Below are positions 51,107 to 59,941 of a stretch of 64,000 nucleotides of DNA, piece by piece. The notes beneath the pieces are model-generated. The model saw nothing but the letters and a program-made list of their open reading frames with translations. It searched no databases and had not been told where the DNA came from. This stretch comes from an uncultured Christensenellaceae bacterium (GTDB taxonomy: Bacteria; Bacillota; Clostridia; Christensenellales; Pumilibacteraceae): positions 1-64,000 of the forward strand of contig CAJUKG010000011.1 in the NCBI GenBank assembly GCA_910586925.1, given 5' to 3'. Made by a program: the position numbers and the translations under genes. Position 1 is the stretch's first letter; the number at the start of each line of letters is the position of its first letter.

Positions 51107-54100
51107 CTATTCGTTGTCAGCTTGAGTAAGCCTATCGGTAGGCTCCGTAAAGCCCTCGGGCACTTCTTCCGCCGTCACATAATATGTAACAAGGTCATCG
51201 AATAACACCATTCCGAAACCGCCCTCGAGCCAATTATCGACTATACGCACATAAATATCCTGACCCATAAATTCGGAAAGATTTACTTTGTACTTATTGA
51301 GCGTCATGCCGCTGACTTTATTTTCATCACCATCGAAACCGCCTGCGTCGATAAAATCTTGATTGTCGAACTTCTTCAAAACAACATTATCCGACGCCCT
51401 GACTATCTCGACATATTGAGCTTCGGGGTGCGACGCCGCGCCCATTCGGTATGTGATCCAGCCGCTGCCGCCCACTCTGAACACAGTGCTTGTAAGCGTG
51501 CCCGCCTCCGTCTTGCCTTCTTTACCCCATAGGAAATACTTGCCTTCTTTTTGGTGTAAAATGCCTTCGAAATACGTATTGAAATCGACCACGTTATCCA
51601 CCATGTTTCCCGTAGCCGTCCAACCGTTTATGTTGCCGAACTCGAAGCCGCCGTTTACTACATTATACAGATAGTTCGCAGGCTCTGCGAAATCCGCGGG
51701 CACGTCCTCCGCCGTCGCATAATATGTAGCGAGGTCGTCGAACAGCACCCTGCCGTAATCTCCGCCAAGCCAATTATCGACTATACGCACGTAAACGTCA
51801 CGTCCCATAAATTCGGAAAGGTCTACTTTGTACTTATTGAGCGTCATGCCGCTGTTTTTATTTGCGTCGCCGTCAAATGCGCCCGCGTCGATAAAATCTT
51901 GATTGATGAACTTTTTCAAAACGACATTATCCGACGCACCGACTATCTCGACATATTGGGCTTCGAAATGCTTTGCCGAGCCTATTCTATAAGTGATCCA
52001 ACCGCTGCCGCCCACTCTGAACGTAGTGCTTGTAAGCGTGCCTGCTTCGGTCTTGCCTTCTTTGCCCCATAAGAAGTACTTGCCTTCTTTTTGGTGCGAA
52101 ACGCCTTCGAAATACGTATCGAAATCGACTACGGTTTCGACCAGATTTCCGGTCGCCTTCCAACCGCCGATATTGCCGAGTTCGAAGCCGCCGTTATACA
52201 CGCTGTACAGACAATCGGTAGCTTCGACGAATCCCGCGGGCACGTCTTCCGCTTTCGCGTAATATGTAGCGAGATCGTCGAACAGCATCATGCCTATGCC
52301 GCCGCCCACTCTGTTATCGGTCACTCGCGCATATACGCTTCTACCGATATAATCGGACAAATCCGCTTTATACTTGTTGAGCGTCATGCCGCTGACTTTA
52401 TTCGCGTCGCCGTCGTATCCGCCCGCGTCCGTAAAGTTCTGATTGATAAACCTTTTCAACACGGTGTCGTCGGACGCGTCGACTATTTCGACGTACTGCT
52501 CGTTATAATGCGACGCCGCGCCCATTCTGTACGTGATCCAACCGCTGCCGCCGACCGTAAACGTCGAGCTCGTAAGCGTGCCCGACTTGTTTTCGTCGCC
52601 CCAGAAGAAGTGCGTACCTTCCTGTTGATGCGAAAGTCCGTCCCAATATTCGGTAGCGGCGGAAACAGTGCCGTAATCATTCGGCGCGACCGTCCAACCG
52701 CTTGTATCGCCCGTTTCGAATCCGCCGTTGACTGCTCTGTATGCAGAAGTGTCGATAACGTTCAACGTATACGTGTAAGTAAGCGTGCCGCTGCCAGCCG
52801 TCGCCTCGTATGCGATTTTCACGGTGATCGCGACGGGCGTCGCTGTCAAACCGTACTCGCCCTCGGGTATCTCGAACGAATACTCGTCGGGCGTCGCTAT
52901 CTCCGCCGACTCCGCGCCGTCGCCCACATTGACGGTGTACTTAAGCGTGGTATTGCCGTTTCTGATGACGTTTGCCGTTAAGTCGAGCACCACCGACTTC
53001 GGCGTGCTGTTTATAGCGAACAAATCGACGGTTTCCGCATGATCGACGTTTTCGTGCGTTATTTCGGGTGCGAGCACCGCGTTGGTGACCGTTATATTGA
53101 GAGTGACCGACGCTTTTTCGGCATCCTTGTACTTGATTACCATGGTGACGGTCACGCCTTCCGCCGTGTCGCTGCCCGCCGTTATCGTGAACTTGCCCTC
53201 CGAAATTTCGGACAACGCGATTTTATCGGACTGCGTGGTTATATCGTACGTAATGCTCGAAAGTCCGTTCTCGTCGAAGTAGTCGGAAACGGTTATTTCT
53301 TTGCTTCCCGACGGCTCGATCACCAAGTTCTTTTCCGCACCCGTCTTTACCGACGGCTCGCGAAGCGCGAGCGCGCTCTGCGCCGCCGTAAGCGCGGCGG
53401 TTGCCGCATTTACGCGTTCGACGGTGGCAAAATCGTCGTTGCACAGGTTTTTCGCGTCGGTGAGCGCGTCCACAAAATCGTCATAGCTTTCTATCGTGTA
53501 GTCGCCCTGCTCGAGAACCCCGAGTGCCTCTGCGGACTCGATCGCGGCGTTTATGGCTGTTTTGTCGGCGTATGTGTTTACGGCGAGCGTCGCGCCTTTC
53601 GGCACGTCGTTTACGCTCTTGTAATACGTAACGATCGAATCGGCGGAAACGACGTTCCAGCTTCCCGACACATTGTAGTCGTATATTACCGCTTTGCAAT
53701 CCGCTATATCCTCGGCGTTGTCGAACACATAGTAGAATTGATTGAGCTTGCCTTCGCGTCCCGCGAACTTCGTATTGGCGAACTGAGCGAGTATTTTTCC
53801 GTTACCGTCGATAAAACGAATACCCCCCCCCGCGCCTCCGAGCTTGAACGACACCGTCGCATTCGCTTTGAGGGTAAACGCCGAACTCGAGAGAGTGCCG
53901 ACTTTATCTTCGCGGTTGACCTCTCCGCTCGCGTCGTCGTCCCACGTCCACCAAGAGAACAGGTAGTTGCCGTCCTTTTCGTACGCATTGCCGCCGCTCG
54001 CGTGATTGCCGTTATTCCAATAACCGAAATCGTTTGTCACCGCGCCGAACGCATCGGATTCGTTCTCCCAGCTCGGCGTCCAGCCGTCGAGATTGCCTTT

Positions 54101-54808
54101 TTCAAACCCGCCGTTCTCGACGCGATACACCGCCGTGCTTATGATAGGCACCGTGAACGTGTAAGTAAGCGAGCCTTTGCCGTCCGCCATCGTCGCTACG
54201 ACGGTGATCGTTTTGCTTACGGGAGTGAGCGAATAATCGCCGTAATCGGCTTCGTCTACGACTATATTATAAGTCGTTCCGTCCACCTCCGCGCCGTCCA
54301 CGCTGTACCCCGCTATCTTATCGGCGTTATTGATATTCGCGGCGAGATCGACGGTGTACGATCCGTCGTATACGTCGTACCTGTCGGTCGAAATGACTTC
54401 CGCCGCTTTAAGACTCGGCACGACTTCCGCCGCCGACGCGACGGTTACCGCAAAGCTCACCGACACACCGACGCACGAAAGCGTCACCGTGGTTTCGCCC
54501 GCGCCGACTGCGGTTATCGTGAGCAGCCCCTCGGAAACGGCGACGGTCGCGACGCCTTCGTTCGATGAGTTCGCGGTGACGGTATTGCCGTTAGCCGTGA
54601 TATAGTCGGCGACTGTGATATACTTGACTTCGCCGTCCGTCGCCGCAATGCTAATGCCGTCGGCGACTTTTACGGGGTCGCTCGGCTGAACAATGCCGCC
54701 GCCCGGTTCGCCGCCGTCCGAAGCACACGCCGCCATGACGCTCACGGGCACTATCCCGAGCGTTACCGCAACAGCCGCGGCAATGAGTTTCTTGATTGCT
54801 TTTTTCAT
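51107..54808 (-). CDS. Large multi-module surface lipoprotein, fructan-locus binding protein
   Basis: This is a 1233-residue exported lipoprotein (lipobox SVMAACASD). Domains in order: a Big2-like Ig domain, a first NGGFEKGNLDGWT module (about 235-420), a FIVAR-like helical segment (AINAAIESAEALG, about 430-500), two more Ig-like domains, then three closely similar modules (NGGFETGDTSGW, NGGFELGNIGGW, NGGFEFGNINGW) to the end. Each module ends DNxxGGG-FDDLATYY-like and looks like a jelly-roll carbohydrate-binding fold. No catalytic domain is seen. A G9 tract (53823-53831) lies in module 1, where one base gain or loss would truncate it. It lies 12 nt after the related gene upstream. Confidence 0.8.
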   Translation of the reverse strand: MKKAIKKLIAAAVAVTLGIVPVSVMAACASDGGEPGGGIVQPSDPVKVADGISIAATDGEVKYITVADYITANGNTVTANSSNEGVATVAVSEGLLTITAVGAGETTVTLSCVGVSVSFAVTVASAAEVVPSLKAAEVISTDRYDVYDGSYTVDLAANINNADKIAGYSVDGAEVDGTTYNIVVDEADYGDYSLTPVSKTITVVATMADGKGSLTYTFTVPIISTAVYRVENGGFEKGNLDGWTPSWENESDAFGAVTNDFGYWNNGNHASGGNAYEKDGNYLFSWWTWDDDASGEVNREDKVGTLSSSAFTLKANATVSFKLGGAGGGIRFIDGNGKILAQFANTKFAGREGKLNQFYYVFDNAEDIADCKAVIYDYNVSGSWNVVSADSIVTYYKSVNDVPKGATLAVNTYADKTAINAAIESAEALGVLEQGDYTIESYDDFVDALTDAKNLCNDDFATVERVNAATAALTAAQSALALREPSVKTGAEKNLVIEPSGSKEITVSDYFDENGLSSITYDITTQSDKIALSEISEGKFTITAGSDTAEGVTVTMVIKYKDAEKASVTLNITVTNAVLAPEITHENVDHAETVDLFAINSTPKSVVLDLTANVIRNGNTTLKYTVNVGDGAESAEIATPDEYSFEIPEGEYGLTATPVAITVKIAYEATAGSGTLTYTYTLNVIDTSAYRAVNGGFETGDTSGWTVAPNDYGTVSAATEYWDGLSHQQEGTHFFWGDENKSGTLTSSTFTVGGSGWITYRMGAASHYNEQYVEIVDASDDTVLKRFINQNFTDAGGYDGDANKVSGMTLNKYKADLSDYIGRSVYARVTDNRVGGGIGMMLFDDLATYYAKAEDVPAGFVEATDCLYSVYNGGFELGNIGGWKATGNLVETVVDFDTYFEGVSHQKEGKYFLWGKEGKTEAGTLTSTTFRVGGSGWITYRIGSAKHFEAQYVEIVGASDNVVLKKFINQDFIDAGAFDGDANKNSGMTLNKYKVDLSEFMGRDVYVRIVDNWLGGDYGRVLFDDLATYYATAEDVPADFAEPANYLYNVVNGGFEFGNINGWTATGNMVDNVVDFNTYFEGILHQKEGKYFLWGKEGKTEAGTLTSTVFRVGGSGWITYRMGAASHPEAQYVEIVRASDNVVLKKFDNQDFIDAGGFDGDENKVSGMTLNKYKVNLSEFMGQDIYVRIVDNWLEGGFGMVLFDDLVTYYVTAEEVPEGFTEPTDRLTQADNE
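51140..52745 (-). repeat. Three tandem ~540-bp coding repeats
   Basis: The last three modules of the 1233-residue lipoprotein are about 540 bp each (roughly 51140-51665, 51680-52205 and 52220-52745). The first two are very similar at DNA level (for example around 51453-51674 and 51993-52214), pointing to recent duplication. Confidence 0.75.
53823..53831 (+). repeat. C9 (coding-strand G9) tract in the 1233-residue lipoprotein gene
   Basis: Nine consecutive Cs encode GGG in the AGGGIRFID segment of the first module. Slippage would shift the frame and remove the three C-terminal modules. Confidence 0.9.
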
Positions 54809-54819
54809 GATTTTCTCCT

Positions 54820-57375
54820 TTATTCTTTATTGTCGGGGACGAGGACGTTGACCGCCTCTACCCAAGGTATTCTATAGTCGCACGCGCCCTGCGACGACGT
54901 TTTATGCGTGAGCCGAACTACGTCGCAAGCGGTGCCGAGATCGGGCGCGGTTTCGTAATATGTGATGATCTCATCGAAGAACGCAAGCCCCCAATTATTT
55001 TCGCCCGTATCGCAAAGCTCGATATAGAGGCTCTCGCCCATGTGCGCGCTCAAGTCCGCCACATACGTGGTGAGCGTCGCAAGGCGGCAATCCCTGTCTA
55101 TATACGGGAAGTTCTTATCCGCGAACTTCGTGTTATGATACTCGGCGACGAGTGCATTCGTCGTCGCGTTATACACCTTTACGACAGACGTTCTTCCGCC
55201 CATCATGAACGAGATCCTGCCGCTCCCCGCGAGCGTAAAGTTCTCCGACCTTATCGCGAACACGTCGCCCTCGCCGCCTGCCGCCCAGCCGTCGAAGTGG
55301 AACAGTCCTTTCTTGTTGTACGGAATACCCTCGCTCCAGAAATCGTTCGCGGTGGATACCGCCGAATTCAGATTGACGTTTCCCGACACTTTCGTCCAGC
55401 CTGTCATATCGCCCGTTTCGAAATTGCCGTTGACGATCTGATGCGGGTCGTCCTGACCGAACACTTTTTCGGGAATGTACGGAAGCAGGTTGCGCGCCTC
55501 GACCGCGTCTTTCGGCACGTCCCTCAAGCTCTCGTAATAAGTGATGAAGCTGTCCGCCGTTACAAGTCCCCAGTTGCTCGTCGCGTTATCGGTAATGCGC
55601 AGCTTGACCCGTCTGCCCTGCTCGATGCCGAGGTCGGCGTAATGCACTTTATACTTGTTCATGTTGGCGAGGAAGCTCGTCGTGTTGAGCGTTTCCGTGC
55701 CTTTATCCGCAAAGTTCAGATTGCCGAACCGCGCAAGTTCCTCCTCGGTTTCGGCGTCGATTATCGACACGTACACTTTCATCGGGTTTGCGCCGCCGCC
55801 CATGCGGAACGTCATGATCTGTCCGCCCACCGTGAACGCGTCGCTCGTGAGCGTGCCCGTATTGCCCTCGACGTTTATGCCCGTGAACAGGCATTTGCCT
55901 TTCTTGTTATACGGGAAGTTTTGCGCCCACCAACCGACGGCGTCGGACACTTCGCCGATATTGCCGCTCATCGTCCAGCCCGTGAGATCGCCCGTTTCGA
56001 ACGTGCCGTTCTTCACTTGATAAATGCTGTCCGGCTCCTCGTCTACGTTGTCGGGATCCGTTTTCGCCTCGAACGATTGACTCGTATACCACACGGGTTT
56101 CTTCTCCCAATACGTCTGCACGCTGTCGAGAATTATGCACTCGTGTCTGTCGGGCGAAGTGCTTTCGTCAACGACTTCGATATACATTGTTTTGCCGAGA
56201 TACATCGAAAAGTCGGCGTAATACTGTACGAGATTGAGAATACGCATGCCGTTCTCGACGTACGGGAACTGATAATCGCGATACTCGGAATTGCTGTACT
56301 TTATCTCTATATCGCCGTCCTCGTCTTTCACGACGAACCGAAGATAAGTCAACAGATTATTGCGACAGCCGCCGAGCTTGTAGCTTATGTACCCGCTGCC
56401 GCCGAGCACGAACTCGCTCGAGCGCATTACACCCGTCGCCTGCGGCTTGTAATAGCCGTAGTGATAATCGCCGTCGCGGTTATACGGGATATTCTCGTTC
56501 CAATAATATTCGTTGGTATTTACGCCGTCGTGCGAAAACGCGTCGCCGCTCACTATCGTCCAGCCCGCGAGAGAACCCGTTTCAAACCCGCCGTTCTTTA
56601 TCTCGTACTTGCTCGGGGCTTCGACGTCGGTCACATAGTCGCGAGATTTTACGAACAGCGCGCCCGTATCCTGCGACACGCCGCCGCCTATGCGGATATC
56701 GTCGACGCTTATATAGCCGTAATACCAATTCGTATCGTTATCGACTATCCTGATATACAGTTCGGTGCCTTTGTAGGTGGCGAGATTCTTTGTGTACGCA
56801 TAAAAGTTGTCGGTGCGGAACGTGCCGTTTTCGTACTTGTCTACGTCCACGTAACTGTTCTCGTGTTTGGCAAAGTATTCGTTTGTAAACTTCGCCACCA
56901 TCATGTCGTCGGACGCGCGGTACACGCCGACGAAGCATATCTTCTCTCTGTCTTTCGCGTTGCCGTTTTCGGTGAGCGCGCCGCCCGCGAGTTTCATGGA
57001 GATCGTGCCGTCGCCGCCGAGAATAAAATTGCTCGAGCGGATACTGCCCGTATATGCGTGATGACGCGTGCCGTCGTAGCCCTTGCCCGACAGATACCAA
57101 TTCCCCGTATGGTTGACGGGTATGTTATTGTGCTCGGCGTCGTCCTCGAACGTAAAAGTAGTGACCGACGAAACGCTGTCGTCGTCGAACGCCTTGCCGC
57201 TCTCCACCGTCCAGCCCGAAAGATCGCCCGTTTCGAACCCGCCGTTGACAAGCTCCGTATCGCCCGTATTGTACACGGGGTCAAGTTCGACCGAGCAGCC
57301 GACGAGTGCCGTCGCGCTCAAAGCGCACGCCGCGATCGCCGCGACGGTAAGAATACGTAATTTGTTTTTCATCAT
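54820..57375 (-). CDS. Four-module surface lipoprotein, carbohydrate-binding-like
   Basis: This is an 851-residue lipoprotein (lipobox TALVGCSVE) made almost entirely of four modules of about 190-200 residues starting NGGFETGDLSGWT, NGGFETGSLAGWT, NGGFETGDLTGWT and NGNFETGDMTGWT. Each has a central GSGxISxxxGG strand region and ends in a DN-x-W-x-FD(D/E)-x-YYE pattern. This is a jelly-roll carbohydrate-binding pattern; I suspect relation to fructan-binding CBM families such as CBM38, but cannot confirm. It sits between an extracellular GH32 and a related lipoprotein. Two adjacent ATGs (57375, 57372) are possible; GGGGTGG precedes both. Confidence 0.8.
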   Translation of the reverse strand: MMKNKLRILTVAAIAACALSATALVGCSVELDPVYNTGDTELVNGGFETGDLSGWTVESGKAFDDDSVSSVTTFTFEDDAEHNNIPVNHTGNWYLSGKGYDGTRHHAYTGSIRSSNFILGGDGTISMKLAGGALTENGNAKDREKICFVGVYRASDDMMVAKFTNEYFAKHENSYVDVDKYENGTFRTDNFYAYTKNLATYKGTELYIRIVDNDTNWYYGYISVDDIRIGGGVSQDTGALFVKSRDYVTDVEAPSKYEIKNGGFETGSLAGWTIVSGDAFSHDGVNTNEYYWNENIPYNRDGDYHYGYYKPQATGVMRSSEFVLGGSGYISYKLGGCRNNLLTYLRFVVKDEDGDIEIKYSNSEYRDYQFPYVENGMRILNLVQYYADFSMYLGKTMYIEVVDESTSPDRHECIILDSVQTYWEKKPVWYTSQSFEAKTDPDNVDEEPDSIYQVKNGTFETGDLTGWTMSGNIGEVSDAVGWWAQNFPYNKKGKCLFTGINVEGNTGTLTSDAFTVGGQIMTFRMGGGANPMKVYVSIIDAETEEELARFGNLNFADKGTETLNTTSFLANMNKYKVHYADLGIEQGRRVKLRITDNATSNWGLVTADSFITYYESLRDVPKDAVEARNLLPYIPEKVFGQDDPHQIVNGNFETGDMTGWTKVSGNVNLNSAVSTANDFWSEGIPYNKKGLFHFDGWAAGGEGDVFAIRSENFTLAGSGRISFMMGGRTSVVKVYNATTNALVAEYHNTKFADKNFPYIDRDCRLATLTTYVADLSAHMGESLYIELCDTGENNWGLAFFDEIITYYETAPDLGTACDVVRLTHKTSSQGACDYRIPWVEAVNVLVPDNKE

Positions 57376-57381
57376 CCACCC

Positions 57382-59916
57382 CTAAACCGAATCGGCAAGA
57401 TTGCCGACGTTGCCGAAATACGGCGGCGTGATCGAGCCGTCCGCCGAATACGCGCTTTTCATCTTGACGATCTTGAACTTCGTGATACTCATTCCCGCAT
57501 TGTCGTCAAACAGGCGGAAATGATCGGAATCGGCGTACTTCGGATATATTCGCATGGACGCGCTCGCCTCGTCGTTGATATACACTTCGAGCATGGACCT
57601 GTCGAGAAGCACCGTCACTTTGAACGTAGTCGTTTCGCCGTAATCCCACTCGTGAACGGACGTTTCGACCACGCCGTCGAGCATGGACGACTCATCTCTG
57701 TTTATCTTCGCTCTGCCGTTTGCAAACTCTATAAACGTGCGTTCGGTGCCTTGCGAACTCGAATTGTTATTGTACCTGACGCCTATTCTCGCCGAGTATT
57801 CCTCGGACGACGGAGCTATCGTGAACTCCGCTTCGATCTTCACGGTATCGCCGCGCACCGCGCTTATGGCGGCATCTATCGTCGAAGCGGATACGCCTTC
57901 GCCCGCATACTCGTAAGCGACCGTGCCGTCGAGCGACGACAGTTCGGTTATCGGCGCGCGCATGAGTTTCGTTCCGTCGTCGGACAGCCACAGATCGAGC
58001 GGGAACGCAAAGCTGTGCGCCCAACCCGAATAGTAGTTGTGCATAGTGCCCGCGTCTTTGCCCTGCGCTATAGCGTATACCACCGAACGACCTTGTTCGT
58101 ACGTAAGACCTTGCTCTTGTTGCTGTTCGGTAAGATAGCAAACGCCGTTCTGTCCGTTGAACGTCTGCGTACCGAAATCGAAAAGTTTCGGCTCGTTGCT
58201 GTCGGGCAAAAATCTGTAATTCTCTTTATCGAAAGTGCCTATCCAATAATAGCTCTCCACCGCCTTGCCTTCCGCAACGTACTGCGGAGTATCGAACAGC
58301 ACGTATTTCGTGGTTTTGCCGTCCTTCGTGCTTACGGGCAGAAACGTCGTGCATTCCCAATGCTCGCCCGCTATGGCGTACTCGGGATACGGACATTCGT
58401 AAAGAAAGCCGTGATGTTCCCAATCGTGCATGTCGTATGACGAGAATATGTTCGCCGTGCCGCCCGCACCGGGTACCGACGACGACACGAGCATCAAATA
58501 CTGTTCGGTTTCGTCGTCGTACCAAACGAACGGATCGCGGAACTGCTCGCGCTCACCCATCGAATCGTCGTTGACTTGAGTGATCGCGAGAGTATCCTCG
58601 AGTACCCATTCGGTAAGATTCGGATCGTCGGGATCGACAGGGTGCGCGAACGCTATGTTCTGCCCGCCGTGATTTGGATTGCCGTATCTATCGGTACCCG
58701 CCGTGACGACGAGCCACGGCGCGCCGTCGGGACCTATCGTCGCGCCGCCCGTCCACACACCTTTCGGGCAAACGCCGTCATTGGGCACGACCGCTTCTTT
58801 CACGTACTCCCAATGTATCATGTCGTCGCTTACGATATGCCCCCAGCGTATCTCGTCCGACCACAGCGGTCCCGAGGTGCTCGCCTGATAGAACACGTGA
58901 TACCTGCCCTTGTAATAGAACGGAGCGTGCGGCTCGTTCATCCATATCGCGGGCGGTATGGCGTGGTACTGCGGGCGGTATCTGTCGCCTTCGTAAACGC
59001 TCGGATCGAGTGCGACTTCCGAATAATCGAGAGTGGGATGCGAAGAAACCGCCGCTTCTTTATACAGCGATTTAACCTCGACGGGAGTGTACGACCTGCC
59101 GTATATCCGCACTTCGTCCATTAGTCCGCCGACGAACTGACGCTTTATGCCGTACACGTCTTTTGGCGCGGAATACCCGCCTATACGGAGCGGAACGTTG
59201 CCCGTCGTGTTGATTATTTCGGTATTTGCAAGCTCGGGAATGATATCCTCGTAAGCCTTTTCGCCGTTGAAAAACAGCGCGATATATCCCGTGTCGCCGT
59301 CGTACGTAGCCGCGATATGCGTCCACTCGTACAGCGGCAACGTGTTTATAGGATCGTAAAACCCGTACACTGCGCGGCTGCGCTTGGTCTTGCTGTAAAG
59401 TGCGAGCTGCAGCCCCCACATTCCGAGCTTGCCGTAACCCAGCTCGAAACCCTGACAAATTGCGATATTGCCTTTATTGATTACAGAAGTCAAGCGCGGT
59501 TGACCCGCCGCATACACGGAATCCTTCTCCTCGTAATCGGCTATATACTCGAATGTACGCGGCGCGACCCATGCCGAAAAAGTAACCCCCCCCCGCGGTA
59601 TTTCGAAATCGGAATCTATTATCTCGGTGGAAAAGCCGTCCAGGTAAAGCGACTTGCCGCTGACGCCGACTCGCGTCATGGGGTCGGACGGCTGTTTGAC
59701 GAGGTACTCCGCGTTCTCGGCGTTGAATACGTAATTTATCTTGTCGTACTTGCCCGTGGCGGCGTTAAACGTCGTGCTCCCCACTGTGTCCTCGAACGAA
59801 TACGAAGTCAAAAGGTCGGGGTCCGCTTTGCCGCCGCAGGAAACAAGTCCCAACGATGTCGCGCCGATCGCGCCCGCAAGCAAGCATGCTATTGCTTTTT
59901 TTCTGATTTTTTCCAT
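57382..59916 (-). CDS. Extracellular LamG-GH32 lipoprotein with Glu at the nucleophile position
   Basis: This is an 844-residue lipoprotein (lipobox LVSCGG, C27). Residues about 35-290 form a LamG/concanavalin-like domain, about 315-650 the GH32 five-blade propeller, and about 690-830 a C-terminal beta-sandwich. The first GH32 motif, normally WMNDPNG, reads WMNEPHAP with E328 (GAG at 58933-58935) where the Asp nucleophile is expected. The other two sites are intact: D461 in FRDPFVW and E521 in WECTTF. A G8 tract (59586-59593) lies in the LamG part. It follows the ABC permeases, so it probably cleaves fructan outside the cell, but activity depends on E328. Confidence 0.88.
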   Translation of the reverse strand: MEKIRKKAIACLLAGAIGATSLGLVSCGGKADPDLLTSYSFEDTVGSTTFNAATGKYDKINYVFNAENAEYLVKQPSDPMTRVGVSGKSLYLDGFSTEIIDSDFEIPRGGVTFSAWVAPRTFEYIADYEEKDSVYAAGQPRLTSVINKGNIAICQGFELGYGKLGMWGLQLALYSKTKRSRAVYGFYDPINTLPLYEWTHIAATYDGDTGYIALFFNGEKAYEDIIPELANTEIINTTGNVPLRIGGYSAPKDVYGIKRQFVGGLMDEVRIYGRSYTPVEVKSLYKEAAVSSHPTLDYSEVALDPSVYEGDRYRPQYHAIPPAIWMNEPHAPFYYKGRYHVFYQASTSGPLWSDEIRWGHIVSDDMIHWEYVKEAVVPNDGVCPKGVWTGGATIGPDGAPWLVVTAGTDRYGNPNHGGQNIAFAHPVDPDDPNLTEWVLEDTLAITQVNDDSMGEREQFRDPFVWYDDETEQYLMLVSSSVPGAGGTANIFSSYDMHDWEHHGFLYECPYPEYAIAGEHWECTTFLPVSTKDGKTTKYVLFDTPQYVAEGKAVESYYWIGTFDKENYRFLPDSNEPKLFDFGTQTFNGQNGVCYLTEQQQEQGLTYEQGRSVVYAIAQGKDAGTMHNYYSGWAHSFAFPLDLWLSDDGTKLMRAPITELSSLDGTVAYEYAGEGVSASTIDAAISAVRGDTVKIEAEFTIAPSSEEYSARIGVRYNNNSSSQGTERTFIEFANGRAKINRDESSMLDGVVETSVHEWDYGETTTFKVTVLLDRSMLEVYINDEASASMRIYPKYADSDHFRLFDDNAGMSITKFKIVKMKSAYSADGSITPPYFGNVGNLADSV
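59586..59593 (+). repeat. C8 (coding-strand G8) tract in the LamG-GH32 gene
   Basis: Eight consecutive Cs encode RGGV near residue 109, early in the gene. Slippage would truncate the enzyme. Confidence 0.9.
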
Positions 59917-59941
59917 GTCGATCTCCTGTCGATTGCGGATA

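Noticed and set aside
51140..52745. 540-bp tandem DNA repeats as a mobile element or CRISPR array
   Set aside because: They are in-frame protein modules of one gene, far too long for CRISPR repeats and without transposase or terminal inverted repeats.
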